64,000 nt of DNA. Source: Simmondsia chinensis (lineage: Eukaryota > Streptophyta > Magnoliopsida > Caryophyllales > Simmondsiaceae). The stretch lies in assembly GCA_018398585.1 (NCBI GenBank), contig JAGTTD010000006.1:7540501-7604500 (forward strand), in the 5' to 3' direction. This document shows, one piece after another, positions 31,483 to 43,689 of the stretch (positions are counted from its first letter, which is position 1; the number at the start of each line of letters is the position of its first letter). The notes beneath the pieces are model-generated. The model worked only from the letters and a program-made list of their open reading frames with translations. It was not told the origin of the DNA and searched no databases. The position numbers and the translations under genes are program-made.

Positions 31483-34245
31483 TCACATTAGCACGATTCT
31501 TGCCTTGCTCAAGGATTTTGTGTGGATTTTCTGGTGGTTTACACATATCAAACCAGACCAGAAAACCTCAGCAACCAGCCCACGGCTCAACTTGATGCAG
31601 CTAATACAGCCCAAAGCATTAACGTGCTGCAGAGGATCCTTACATGCCAATACTCTGCATTTCTGCTTATAACATGCTGCACAGCAGAGTTTGAATGTCT
31701 CAAGACCCATAAAACTGCTTATTAAGTCCTTAAACAACTCAGGAGGCCTTCCATACTCAAACCAAGTGTCACAAATTGTTGGTAGGCAGTCCAAAGTGCA
31801 GCCCAAGGTGACCACCAGAGAACGAGGCCGTCTGTAAGTGCTGCTAACAGATTGAGTTCTGCAGCTCCCAAATCTCAGCCTACTCTCAAAACTTCCTTGG
31901 ATTCCATGCTCATCCAACCACCATACAATCCTCAAATGATCAAACTTTGCTTCCTTGATAGCTGTTTCAAGCATGAACAACAAATATGACAAGTGAAGAC
32001 AAGAAAAGAACTCTTGATCAGATTTAAGCTTCATCAAAACTAGAGCTGATCCGTCTCCAACTTCCTTGCTCATGTTTACTCTGATTTGCGCTGGACTTTT
32101 TCTCAATCTTGCATGGATCTTTTCCACCCAAACGTTAAGGAAATATTGAAGCTTATGCATAGAATCTTTCCATTCAAATCCAACACAGCAGACCACCCCA
32201 AACATGTTCAGATTCCGATCAGCCAGCCTCTGTCCCTGTGTGTTCCAATTTCCAAATTCCATCACCCTTGTCTTTACTTGGCTTTTGTCACCGGCAGTGT
32301 GGTCATTCCAGCAGCTCAACAAATCCTCAAACCATCCACAATTCCTCAACCAACTCACAGCGGTTACCATTTCTTGACCATGGCTTGCACTGGCACAAAA
32401 TTGTTCTTCTCCAAAAAACAGCACCAGAGACCCAGCTTTGCCCATCACTTTTAATTCAACCCTCCTCGGTTCAAACGGTCTGCCATCACCAATTACATCA
32501 CTTCAATCACCAGTTGAACTGATGTGGATCAGATCAAGAGTCTGTCTTCCCCCATTACAACATTTGTACTCATCCCTCAGCTCAATTGTTTGCATACGAA
32601 CTAGGTTTTGGGTGCTATGAACCTTGAAATGCAGCCTCGCAGCTCGAGTGCTTCTTTTCAACAAAAATTTGACTCCTCTCAGCTTCTTAAAGCCTTGAAC
32701 TTCTTTACCGGGTTTAGTAGGAGGATTGACATTCATGTTTGCACTTAGATAAATCAAAACTCTCCTCGAAAAAGGAAACAAATCATCCCGATCTTGCCGA
32801 TCGGCATGCCGACAGTGCATAACAGCTTCTGGAATTGGATCTCCAATCACTTCTTTGACATCCAAGGCTATATTGCTGATTTCTACTTTAATTTTAGCTG
32901 GAGTTTTCCTCAACCTTGCATTGATCTTCTCCATCCAAATATTAAGGAAATATTGGAGCTTATGCATATGATTTTTCCATTCCGAACTGCCACAACGGAT
33001 CACCCAAAACACACTTGAATTTTGCACCAGATCAGGACCATTCTGTTGCAGCTTATCCCAATCTTCAAGCGCTTTCACCTTTATCATTTTTCCACCAATG
33101 CGTGTGCTGACATTGCAGGGACTTCCAATACCAAACATATCAGTTAATGCACCAATTGTACTAACTTTTAGCTGCATAGATTTCAGTTTCAGTACATTAC
33201 CACATTTATACACATCTAATAACTCCATTGCTTGTTCAAACACATTGCTTCGCCTTTGTTGAACCTTGAAACGTACTCATGCAGCTTGATTAATTCTTTT
33301 CAGCAGAGAATCACCCCTTTTCGGCTTCATATAAACTTGAAAATCTTCTCCCGGATCAGGAGGCAAGTCGTCATATGAGTGTATAAGATGCCATGGAGAA
33401 GTGTTTAACAAGTTTGGTGGGGCTTTCATTTTCACTATAGCAGTAACACCAAGTTTTTCAGATGGAATCACAGGTTCTGCTACAACTAATCCCTGTATTC
33501 CTGCATACATATCGGTAAGAGCAGCATCACAAGTTAATTCCTGTTGATCATCAAGCATACTAGGCTGAACCACAACCTCACGCATCAACTTTGGCTTTAT
33601 CAACTTCTTTTTAGCCCCATAATCTTTCAACGCTTCACTTAGATGATTCCTCTTTGCCTTAATTTTTGCTTCCTTTAACATTCCTTGGACAAGGAAATCG
33701 TATTCCCATTCCAGAAGCATGTCATGTTGTAGCTCTTCCTCTTCAAAATACTCTAACTCTAGCCAAGAGTCCTCATAATGATCATCTCGTTCATCCTCAG
33801 GTTCAACCAACTCGTGTTCATCAACTTCTGCATTACCTTGGTCTAATTCTTCTCCAACTATATTAAGTGGCTCTACATTGTGCACTTCAGCTATTGCGGT
33901 TTTATCAGCCTCACAATACACCTGATGATTCGATTCTTCAAAAGGCCTCACTGGTTGAACAGCAGGAGAGTTTGGCCTTCTAAATTGTTCTCGAATCTCA
34001 GCTAATTTCACTTTAAGTTGCTCCTTTTGCTGATCCCAGCGCTTGTTAATCCTATCCACCAACTCTTGTGATTGAAAAATGACCTGATCCGATTTGTCTG
34101 ATTCAAGCGGTTGAACTTGCTGATCAACCTTACCATTGATTTGCTGCTTCACATGTCGTAATATTTCATCGCAAAATTGCTTCATCCTACTGTTAAATTA
34201 TGCATTCGTAAGCAAATCCCGACCTGTTGCATCACTACCATCCAT
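31483..34245 (-). pseudogene. Unknown ~920-codon ORF with internal repeats, no gag/pol motifs
   Basis: One minus-strand frame runs from ATG 34245 to 31483, interrupted by TAA 34200-34198, TGA 33279-33277 and TGA 32502-32500, with no frameshift. The N-terminal third has an amphipathic helix (FCDEILRHVKQQI, ELVDRINKRWDQQKEQLKVK) and a very acidic stretch (ELVEPEDERDDHYEDS). The middle and C-terminal parts contain a repeated module: WKNHMHKLQYFLNIWMEKIN and WKDSMHKLQYFLNVWVEKIH, each followed by ARLRK.PA.I. A second repeated module ends in LLKR followed by a FKV-containing segment. I recognise no known domain. It replaces gag-pol in this element and may be a divergent gag or a captured gene. Confidence 0.72.
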
Positions 34246-35242
34246 AATCGCTCTTAAAATTCACACTGTGAATTGATCTGAATGATTTTTGAATTAACAG
34301 CAGCACCAATGGATAAGATCGACAATTTTCTGAAATTTCGAACCCTACTGACGAACTTCAAACAGAGGAAATTCGAACAAACCTTAACCGCAATGTTAGT
34401 TGAGTAATTCGACTTACACTTCTGACTTAAGCTCGACTCAAGCTCGCAATCAAGTCCTCAACTCAATACCTAAAGCGAACTTCACGAACGAAATCATATT
34501 TCAACAATTTTTGTTTCTCTTTTCCACTGTCATATTTTCGCCTATGTTGTCAGATTTTTCGCCTAAACAAATCTCGACTCAATAACATAAAATTCTTAAG
34601 AATCAACGCAGAATCTGACCAATTCTCACCACTTCTAAGCTTATCAACACAATTTCATCACAATTTAGCAAGAAAAGCAGATTTGAATCGAGTTTGAACT
34701 TGCAATTTAGAAACAGTTACCTCAACTGCAATTTCTGAGTTGAAGAATCTGATTAAACCTCAATTCAGCTTGTTTTCTGATCTTTTGATGATGATCAAGT
34801 GCAATGTGGATCAATTAGCTCACTTGTAACTTCTTCGCAACAGATCAAATGAGCGACTGATCAAGAACAGTTAGCTCAGCACCAACTTCAGCAGCTCAAA
34901 CTTGCTTCAGCACTCAACTTCTGCAGCAAATTGCTTGATCGATTCTTTTGAATTTCAATCTGAATCAGCTTGATGTCGAATATACTCAACAATACTGATC
35001 AATTGAACTTCCTTCAATGTAATATGATCACTTTAATTCCCAACCGAAAGCAACTTCCCAGGCCTTGCTGAAAACTAGTGCAATAACCGCCAATATCCAC
35101 TTCCAATTTCAGATTTGAATTCTGATCACAAAAATCTGAATTAAATCAGTGACACAATTGTTTTTATTAATTAATTGCAGTACAATTAATCGTATTTTGT
35201 AATTTCTTTCCGGAAATGAGCTTGATTCAAAAGCCAAAACAA
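34246..35242 (-). other. Leader of the non-autonomous element
   Basis: About 1 kb lies between the primer site and the ORF start on the minus strand. It is rich in short TTGA/TCAA and GCTGA-type words, has no open frame and no recognised motif, and probably holds packaging/dimerisation signals (inference). Confidence 0.5.
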
Positions 35243-35256
35243 GGCTCTGATACCAA
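35243..35256 (-). promoter_or_regulatory. Primer-binding site, initiator tRNA-Met
   Basis: Minus strand reads TTGGTATCAGAGCC, an exact match to the common plant initiator-Met primer site, one base inside the LTR at 35258. Confidence 0.92.
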
Positions 35257-35257
35257 T

Positions 35258-35698
35258 TGTTAAGATTCAAGGATTTCTCTTGAATCTTAACCTTGATTGG
35301 GATAGAGAGAGTATGAGATGAGAAAGAATATAGAGTTTAAATGAGAGAAAGAATGGAAAGGAGATGAGAAAATAGAGAGGATATCAAAGATATCAATTCA
35401 TTCATCAAAAATTATGAGATTACAAACTAGAGCCTCCTATTTATACTACTTACAAGATAGAATCTGAAGCAATGAAAATATCTAAATCAACTTAGAATAT
35501 CTAACTAATCATAACACTAACTCACTCTAAGATATTTTGGCGCCAAGGCCAACTTAAACTCACTTATTACATGACACAACCAAAGCTTAAGCTACTAATT
35601 ACAATATCAACTAGCTATTACAACTCAATAGGTTCGATTCCATAGCTTATGACATTTATACTTTATTTCATATGCCCCCTATTATGGGAATCATAACA
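35258..35698 (-). repeat. 5' LTR (minus orientation) of the non-autonomous element
   Basis: The partner of 30828-31268, same length, ends TGTTA/TAACA, followed by TATTG. Confidence 0.92.
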
Positions 35699-35984
35699 TA
35701 TTGTAATTCAGGAGTCGGCATGTTGGTAGGCGGGCTTGTTGTTACGTTCTCTTTCCCGCTCCTATGAGCTTTCTCAGGCTCTACTTTAGTAGGTCTGCCA
35801 GTTTTGTTTTAAGAGTTATCTCTCCATTTTTCGGGAAAAAAAAAAACAGTAATTTACTACCGATTGCATGCTTATATATTACACTAAAATAGTATAGATT
35901 CTTAGCTTTAAGAAGGTGCTTAAACTTAGGATTTCTAAAGATTTTTGGGTGGGTGCAATTGTCAATATGTAGTTTTAAAATATT

Positions 35985-36360
35985 GGGTTATTTATGCCAA
36001 AGGTCCCTATATTTTTCTCATTTTATCAATTTGATCATTGTACTTTTAATTGTGTCAATTTAGTCACTGAACAATTCAAAATGTGACAATTTAGTCCCTT
36101 GGTCAAATTTAAATTAAGTTAATGACGTAATTTTGAACAGCAAAATTATGTTAGATGTAAGTGACTTGCTATAAATTTATCCATTAACTCAATTTAACCC
36201 AATTCATGGCCGAATCATTAAAAATTTAACATAAATTTTTTCTCTAAGGACCAAATTAACACATTTTGAATTGTACATGGACTAAATTAACATAATTAAA
36301 AGTACAAATACTAAATTGATACAATGAATAAAATATGAAAATTTTTAGCGTAAATAACCC
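35985..36360. mobile_element. Mutator-type MITE, 376 bp, perfect 9-bp TSD
   Basis: Terminal inverted repeats begin GGGTTATTTATGCC and end with TAAATAACCC. Most of the element is self-complementary (ccctatatttttctcatttt against aaaatatgaaaatttttagc, and caatttagtc against gactaaatt). It is flanked on both sides by TAAAATATT (35976-35984 and 36361-36369), a 9-bp duplication typical of Mutator-like elements. A sister copy is at 43690-44113. Confidence 0.92.
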
Positions 36361-36399
36361 TAAAATATTTATATGGAGTCAATATTGGATTTACATATT

Positions 36400-37480
36400 T
36401 CACTCACATTCAATTTGATTCCACATTTTTTTCATGTTATCCCTTAATTTTTTTTAATTTCTAGGATTTTTAATTTAGTTTTATAATGTATTATCTTTTG
36501 GTGTTTCTCTTCTATTTTATAAGGGTTTTTAATGTTGACTTCTACACCTTTTGATTTAAGGGCTTTGTTTTAGGCCATTTTTATGCATTCCCTTGTATTT
36601 TTTTCTCATTTATATATTTTGGAATTTACATTACATTTTTCATTCTTGGTTTCTGTTATTTTGTTTGCTCCTCACGTTTGTGAGCCTCCTTGAGCCCTGT
36701 GCACCGACTTTTATATCGCGAGCTTCTCTCGCTAATTATCGCAAAAAAAAAAATTTGGCATTTTCCATTTCTAGTTTTCTCTTCTTCTTTTTTTTTTATT
36801 TGTTGGTATTAACTAGTACTTTTTCCATTTATGCTTGTATTTTTAGAGTTTATTGTTTTTTGTAAGGTAATATATTATTTGGACTTGTCCTTTATTTTAT
36901 GGTATTTAATTTGTTGTTATACAAATTTTTTTTTTTTTTTTTAGTTTTTGGTGTCCTCTATTTTTTTCATTAATATTTTCAGTTATTTTTGGGTATTTTA
37001 ATTCCTTGCCTTTTTTTCACTGTTTATTACCTCGTACTTTTTTATTTATATATTTTTTTATTTTTCAGTTGTAATTTTGGATTTTTTTTTTTTTTTTTTT
37101 TTTTTGTAATAACTTGTATCTTTTTCATTCGCATTTATGTATTGTAGGGTCTTACTTTTTGTAATGTTTTTTTTTCTTGGAAATTTTTATTTTTCGGTGT
37201 TTATTATGTTAGTTTATAAATATTTATGGTTTATTATCTTTTGAGTATCTTTAATATCGCCTATTCTTTTCTTATTTTTATGTTTTAGATATTTTTCAAG
37301 TATTTTTTAATTAATTCCGATTTTCTGCACTATTTATTATCTTTTTTTTTCTTTTCTGGATTTTCGAGATATTTTACAGTTGTTATTTTCTTTTTTCTTT
37401 TGCATTCTTTAGTTCTTTTGGTTTTTGTTTTTCAACTTCTTTATATCTATTTATAATTTACCAGTCTCCTCCTTTCAAAA
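36400..37480. repeat. T-rich low-complexity tract
   Basis: For about 1.1 kb the + strand is extremely T-rich with many TTTTT runs (a ~25-base T run near 37082-37106) and few purine clusters. The ORF at 36593-36865 is the resulting Phe/Leu-rich translation. No gene is supported. Confidence 0.7.
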
Positions 37481-37499
37481 ATCCTTGAATCCCCTATAG

Positions 37500-37546
37500 T
37501 GTCGATGCAGGCCTGTGTCGATGCAGGCCTGTGTCGATGCAGGCGG
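37500..37546. repeat. 16-bp direct repeat, three copies
   Basis: tgtcgatgcaggcctg is repeated three times head to tail, the last copy changed at the end. It is GC-rich and stands out from the T-rich surroundings. Confidence 0.92.
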
Positions 37547-37863
37547 AATCCATTACTGTTCTTGTTCGCTTGCTCCGAAAATTTACTTTCTTTATGGTAT
37601 ATCTGGCTATATCAGTTTAAGAATTCAACAACACGATTATATATTTGTTTGGCTATTCATTAGATATTGCTTAATACAACTTGTATCCATATCTTCAAAT
37701 GTCAAGTTGATAACCAAATTTCCCAAAAATTCAAATTTCCTCATAAGTTACATATTCTTTTTGTTTTAATAACTAGCACAACAATAATACAATTGGGATG
37801 TGCAATAACCTAATATTAAACATTGATTACTTATAGTTTATAAACTTACAAACATTAATATAT

Positions 37864-38038
37864 CAACAACAACAACAACAAACCCAGTGCCTCTAAGGAC
37901 TCTCGCATAAGCAGGGTCTGCGGGGTAGATATACGCAGCCTTCCCCTTTCAGGAGGCTACCCTGAAGAGAGATTGTTTCCTAGAACTCCCAACCTGTGAA
38001 GCTGGTCCGCAGCAAATGGCATGTGACCTAATTCACCA
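37864..38038 (-). mobile_element. Au-type SINE, minus strand, with 10-bp TSD
   Basis: On the minus strand: gcggaccagcttcacaggtt, a gggagttctaggaaacaatc block in place of the usual gggggtcttcggaaacagcc, tgcttatgcgagagtcc and a TTG-repeat tail. It is flanked by ATTAATATAT (37854-37863 and 38039-38048). At 175 bp it is likely 5'-shortened relative to a full tRNA-headed SINE. Confidence 0.92.
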
Positions 38039-38048
38039 ATTAATATAT

Positions 38049-39242
38049 GATTTAGTGATAAGATAATGTAGTTCAAGTTGCATCTTCCATTGCTTAAAAG
38101 CTTTAGCCGAATATTTTCACCTTTAACTTGATTGAAAATAGAGAAATAACCAAGCCTACTCTATGAGTTATTGCTCTGGAAAAGCTTAGTTCATAATAGC
38201 CATGTTCCGGTGCTTTTCCTTTCTGTTTCATACTAATTGTAGTTTACTATTTTAGAATGAAAGATGTAAAAACAGTTGATACTTTCAAAGTTTTTCCCAT
38301 CTAAGTTCAGACACAAAAGAAATTCTTAGTATGTGCAATCCCATTTGCGATATGTAATTCTACTCCATTCCACTTCAAATCAATGAGTGTTTATTCTTTT
38401 GTGCTAAACCCTGTCGTTTGCCCATTTTTAACTATACCTCTTTTTACTCTTATCCCTTTTCCTACTGGTTTTTACCATTAATCCTCTTTGTTAAAAGCAC
38501 TAAAGCAAGGGTACGATAGCATCATCCTTCATTTGAGATTACAACTTTTAGTCCCCATCCTTCATTTGAGATTAGAGTTTCTTTGTCGAACCCACGCCAC
38601 TAAGTAAAGTTCTAAATATTCATAATCTTAGAAATAAACACATAATATTTAACAATGCAAATGTAGAACAACTATATAAAATTAAAGCAAATGAATGACC
38701 TATCATCTTTCCTCTAGACTACACCAAAAGAAAAGCATCAAAAAAAAAAAAAAAAAAAAGATACAAAGACAAACAAATTTGAAATAAATGAAAGAGAAAA
38801 GACAAGGAAAGAGGGATGGAATTAGGGATTTGAGAATGGAACAAAATGATTTCTTCTCCCCACAAGGACAAAATTAAACCATAAATCCAAAAAACTTCTC
38901 CACCTACCACGAAACCCCAACCCCCAAAACAAAATTAGGGCATTGAAGCTCCAAGATTGAATATCGAACTCAAATGGAGAGAGATACAAGACCCACAAGC
39001 TTAGGGTGAAGAAATCGAAAAATTTCTCAACACATTGGGTCAAGAAATCATCAAAATAATAGTTCCTATCTCAGTTTGAAACAAAATAAATACAAAATAC
39101 TTACGGGCGCCAAAGTGCGTGAACGTGGTGAGTGGCCGATGGTCATTGATCGTGGCGGCGAGGTTGGTTATGAAGGTGGGCGAGCCAAGAGGCAGCGAGT
39201 GAGAGGCAGGCGAACCAAGAGGCAGAGAGTGAGAAGCGGGAA
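38049..39242. other. AT-rich intergenic DNA, no gene seen
   Basis: Contains a long A run (38741-38759) and, at about 39178-39238, two copies of a ~30-bp unit (ggcgagccaagaggcagcga-type). ORFs here lack any recognisable domain. Confidence 0.5.
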
Positions 39243-39264
39243 GAATACAAGAAAAACACTCTTC

Positions 39265-39600
39265 GGCAACGACAATAGTCGTTGCTAAAGACACATTGTC
39301 GTTGCTAAAAAAATTTTTAGCAATGACAAATGTCGTTGCGGGGCCGTTGCATATGATCTTGTTGTGAAAGCTCTTGGGCAACGATAACTGTCGTTGCCAA
39401 AAATAATGGTCTTTGGCGATGACAATTGCGGTTGCAAAAGATAAGATTTTATTGGCAACGACAATTGTCGTTGCGAAAGATCATTGTTTTTGGCAGCGAC
39501 AATTGTCGCTGCGAAAGATGCTATATTTGGCAACAAAAATTGTCGCTACTAAAAAAGGGCTTATCTTTCGCAACGACAATTGTCGTCGCCAAAGACCATT
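39265..39600. repeat. Left subterminal repeats of the CACTA element
   Basis: At least eight units of a (g)gcaacgacaat / attgtcgttgc palindrome at irregular 30-60 bp spacing. Palindromic units such as CAACGACAATTGTCGTTG would form small cruciforms. ORFs across them are by-products. Confidence 0.85.
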
Positions 39601-40197
39601 ATTTTTGGTGAAGACTATTATGTTTTACAATGATAATTACCATTGCCAAATATGCTTTCCTAATATCATTCCCATTGCATTATTATAAAGTGTCAAACGT
39701 AATTTATATTTTAATCCATGATATAAAGTATTTTATATAAAATATAATACTAACGAAAATTGATTTCTATTGAGACATTCAAATACAACAAATATTGTAC
39801 ATAACTCCACTATCCCTAATCCATACAAATTTGAACTCAAACATAAGAAACATCCAAATTTATACTACCACAAGATAAATCCAGAACGATTCAAGTACAA
39901 TCAATGTATTATAACCCCAAAATATTACATCATGATTCCACAAACATCATATTACAATTGACAGATGTTTTTGTTTTCTTCAAAATCCAAGTGACCACCT
40001 GGAGCTTCCAATTTGCAACGTTAAATTTTCTACAAAAATGAATATAACACAAATTAATTGTAAAACAAAGTAGCCTAAAACCAAAAAAATAAAGTATTAC
40101 CACACATTATATGTATCAAGGATAAACCTACTTTCAAAAATACCTCTTAGAGTTAGAGAACATTTCTCATTTGCATCATGTCATTCACCATTTGTTT

Positions 40198-40449
40198 TCA
40201 CTCATTCTTATATTTTTGTAAATCTTCCATTTCTTTTTCACATTCTTCAATGAATATTTTTTGCGATGGTGTATGCATGGAGTGTGTTTGAAACTCATCA
40301 TCTAAAGATGGTCTTGCATCAAACTCATCATTCACAACATAGGGAATGTCATTATGTGTGGAATAAGAGGGTCTAATTTCTCTTCCCTCTTCACCTCTTC
40401 CACCCATATTTCTAGGGTGTGCAATTTTACCCTTCCCTCGACCAACCAT
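40198..40449 (-). pseudogene. Short CACTA-associated ORF, partial
   Basis: Encodes 83 residues starting MVGRGKGKIAHPRNMGG, a GRGK-type basic start, and ending in a coiled segment (FIEECEKEMEDLQKYKNE). It lies downstream (minus sense) of the DUF4216 frame. This position and the basic start suggest the second CACTA protein (TnpA/Transposase_24-like), but the match is weak. Confidence 0.4.
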
Positions 40450-40813
40450 TCCTATAAATTTAAATCTAATTATAGCCTACACATCATAAAACAACAATAC
40501 CATACAAAGTCAACGAAGATTAAATATACATAAAATTTAAGGTATAGCCTTACTAATTAATAAATCAATCCCCAATGAAGATGATGCAAGTTGAATGCAA
40601 TGTCACATGAGGCTACAACTACGCTTTCAATCTACATGTAAAAAGCAGTGAGCTCGCATGTTGTCACTAAAATTAGGGTCCAATTGAATGATACCATAAT
40701 AATAAAAAAGAAGAGAAAGGAGGCACTAACCAAGAATAAATAATTCATGTTACAACGAAACATATAAAACATGAATAATATTCGGAAATAGTTGAAGAAT
40801 CATTCGTCATTAC

Positions 40814-41323
40814 TCAAAGAACAAATATTGTCTTCTTCATTGCCATAGGCTTCTTTATCATTTCTTTGATTTTCTTGAAAGTCTCTTTAACCAGTTTTGT
40901 TATATTAGTTCCTCTTTCAATTGCAAACCCATTTCCAATCAAACAACCAATCTCATCGTCATTATCAAGAGGCCTAGAAAGGTTACATAATGTATCAACA
41001 TTAACGTCATCTTGTTGACAAGCATCATCTTCAATTTCCTCATTCAAGTCATCAATTTCTTCCATCGGCAAGTTGTAAAGATCTTGAGGTTGCATCTTTA
41101 CAACAATTATCCTATGATCATCTTGAGGATCTTGCACATAAAAAACTTGTTGCACTTGTGATTCAAGAACAAAAGGCTCATCCGTCTTTAGCTTTCTTTC
41201 TTTGTGAACACTTATTATGCCATATGCATCTACTTTCAAGTAAAAACCTACTAGAAGAATCTCATGCCAAATACTAACCCCAATCAATAGTTCCAGCAAG
41301 ACATCATCAAAAAAGCCCAGCAA
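40814..41323 (-). pseudogene. DUF4216-type C-terminal part of a CACTA transposase
   Basis: 169 residues. The segment GIISVHKERKLKTDEPFVLE, then QVQQVFYVQDPQDDHRIIVV and LYNLPMEEID, matches the DUF4216 region that follows the TNP2 domain in plant CACTA transposases. The TNP2 catalytic part upstream is absent. After the domain comes an acidic linker (DDLNEEIEDDACQQDDVNVD) and a Lys-rich end. Confidence 0.75.
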
Positions 41324-42126
41324 TAGATGTAAATCTACTCCTAATTAGAACATCAATACTTGAAGGGAGGTTGTTTCCGAATAATAAGTGCCTAAACTCA
41401 TCAAAATTTCAAGTAAAAACCTAATCACACAAGCGATTACAATCAACTTTAAAGAGAGAGAAAGAGTATAGAACACTGAAAAATAATCTTTTACCAACAT
41501 CTTAAAGTAGGCACTATGATTTTAACTCCTATATGTGTGCCTGTGGTGTGTGCAATTGTGCGTTACTGCAAAAATTGCACTAGCCGTGTATGCCCAGAAC
41601 TTTCTCAGCATTGCCTTCTTGTCTTGGTTGAAAACTTTGTGCTCTTTGTCCATATATGGTGTACGTAGGTGTTTAAATGAGACGAGGTGAGTTCAACCTC
41701 GTTAGTTTTCAAAAGCACTAACGAAGATCTATTAGGTAAATCTAAACCACATACACAAGTGTTATAATATTCAGCCACACCACATGACCAAACACACAAT
41801 CCAAAATGTCTAAGCCACACATACTAAGTCAATCTACACTTCAAAGATGAGAACTTACATTTAAAGATCCCGAAAATCTCGCCCTATGTAGTTGAGAGCT
41901 ACTCCTTGCCAACATCGATGGTTTTCAAAAGCACTAATAAAGATCTATTACAATAACTTAGATAACTTAAAAGGTTTATAACTCTTTTAAGGTTCGTTAA
42001 ACATGGTCCTAATTCTCTACTAAATGCTTTATAAGTTTCATAACATGGCTCTTAAGGCCTCAAAATTGTCCCAACTATTTGATAGAACCCTAGTTTAGCT
42101 TTAGGACATTCAATTTCTCACAAATC

Positions 42127-42800
42127 TTAAGCTAATTGTTGACAATCTAACCTGAAATTGTAGTACAAGTTCACAATCGAGTACCTGAGTCCTGCTTGAA
42201 CGGAGCAGCAGTGGAACAGCGTTGGAGGAGAAATATTTTGAAAGAGTGAAAAACAAGGGCGAAGACCGAGAACGTACCAGTATCGCCGGAGAAGATCGAA
42301 GATGTACCAGAAGCGGGGGACGATTGGTCCACTATGGTGGTTCGGAAACCAATGACCGAGAATGAGCAGTTTTTTAGCCACGATGACGGAATCAGGGACA
42401 ACGTGAAGGGTGACCAAGACGACGAGATCGAGAATGACGAAAACTGAGACCATGACGAAGAGATCGGCGATGATGGTGAAAATGAGAACTACGACGAAGA
42501 GATGGAGACAGGAGAATTAGTGGAGATGTAGCCAAAGAGAGGGGTTATGAGCAATGAAGAGGCAACGGTACCTGAGGTGTTGACCACTGCGAGAGGGAGA
42601 AGGGGTTCGATTGTACGAGTTTCGAAGCCTCGGTGGCTGAGAACGCAGACGGCGACCACATGGAAGGGGTCTTGAAGGGCGAGGAGGCAGCGCAGGGTTC
42701 CAAGTCTTCGTCACTGGCGTATCTCGTGGTCGGCCGCCGTGAAAGTGGTGGCGCCGGCGAGTGTTTGGATTAGGGTTACACAAGCAAGGAAGGTGAAGAG
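42127..42800. other. GC-richer patch, possible 5' part of the CACTA gene
   Basis: On the minus strand this reads like a plant leader/first exon (tcgccggcgccaccac, many TCTTC/TCGTC words) with an open 88-codon frame, then 108 codons. It lies upstream of the DUF4216 frame in the same orientation. No domain is recognised. It could instead be a captured host fragment. Confidence 0.3.
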
Positions 42801-43139
42801 GGACGTCAGTGGGGATTAGGATGGGTTTGCTTGCAAATTTACTAGTTTGTCCATTTAATGCTTTATAATTACCAAAAGACCTTTTACGTAAATATTTTAA
42901 AAGGAAAAAATAAGATGCTTTTTGTTATATTTAAAAACGTTAATCGGGTAAAATTTGTTATTATTATATTTGATCCTGGGGGGATAAAATAGAGGATGTA
43001 TCCAACAATAAAAAAATATCACAAAAAACTATTTTACAAATTTTTTTGATTAAATAATTAATGTATTACATCTTAGGATGCTAATATGTAATTTACATAA
43101 ACAAAAATTATTTAAAAAATTAGGTGAGTTTTGGTAACG

Positions 43140-43392
43140 GATTTAAAGTATTACATAATACTAACAAATGTAACACTTTACAAAAAACTGTTACCTATAA
43201 TATAACTTATATAACAATTTTTTAAAAGTGTTACATTAGATTTCAAGCAAATGTAACAAATTCTTAAAAGTGTTACATTAGGTATAATGCAAATGTATCA
43301 ATAACAGAAGTGTTACCTAAACACTATCTATAGTAACATTTTTGACAAATGTAACAATTTAAGTGTTACCTTTGCTCAATTTTGTTGTAGTG
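43140..43392. repeat. Subterminal repeats and terminus of a second CACTA-like element
   Basis: Eight or more copies of TGTAACACTT / AAGTGTTACA precede a terminus TTTTGTTGTAGTG (43380-43392), complement of CACTACAACAAAA. The motif differs from the GCAACGAC family on either side, so this is a separate CACTA-like element whose other end I could not locate. Confidence 0.6.
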
Positions 43393-43689
43393 TATATAAG
43401 ATATTTGGCAACGACCAAACAAAGTCGATGCCAAATATCAGCTCTTTGGCAATGACACCATGATGTCATTGTCAAATATCAGGTCTTTTGCAACGACAAT
43501 CCATTGTCGTTGCCAAAGATCGATATTTGGCAACGACCAAACAAAGTCGATGCCAAATATCAACTCTTTGGCAACGACACCATGATGTTGTTGTCAAATA
43601 TCAGGTCTTTTGCAGCGACAATCCATTGTCGTTGCCAAAGATCGATATTTGGCAACAATAATTTTTGTCGTTGTCAAACATTTATTTAA

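Larger units (their letters stand above)
30828..35698 (-). mobile_element. Non-autonomous LTR retrotransposon with an unknown long ORF
   Basis: Two 441-bp LTRs (30828-31268, 35258-35698) differ at roughly 20 positions by eye and are flanked by the duplication TATTG (30823-30827 and 35699-35703). A minus-strand primer site for initiator tRNA-Met (35243-35256) and a polypurine tract next to the left LTR (31269-31283) set the orientation as minus. The 4-kb interior has no RT, integrase, RNase H or protease motif. It instead has one ~920-codon frame with three stops. It would need enzymes from another element to move. Confidence 0.92.

Noticed and set aside
36593..36865. 90-codon hydrophobic ORF in the T-rich tract
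   Set aside because: Phe/Leu-rich translation of low-complexity DNA without codon structure.
39040..39688. ORFs of 61-113 codons on both strands
   Set aside because: They cross the CACTA subterminal repeats and repeat-derived peptides account for them.
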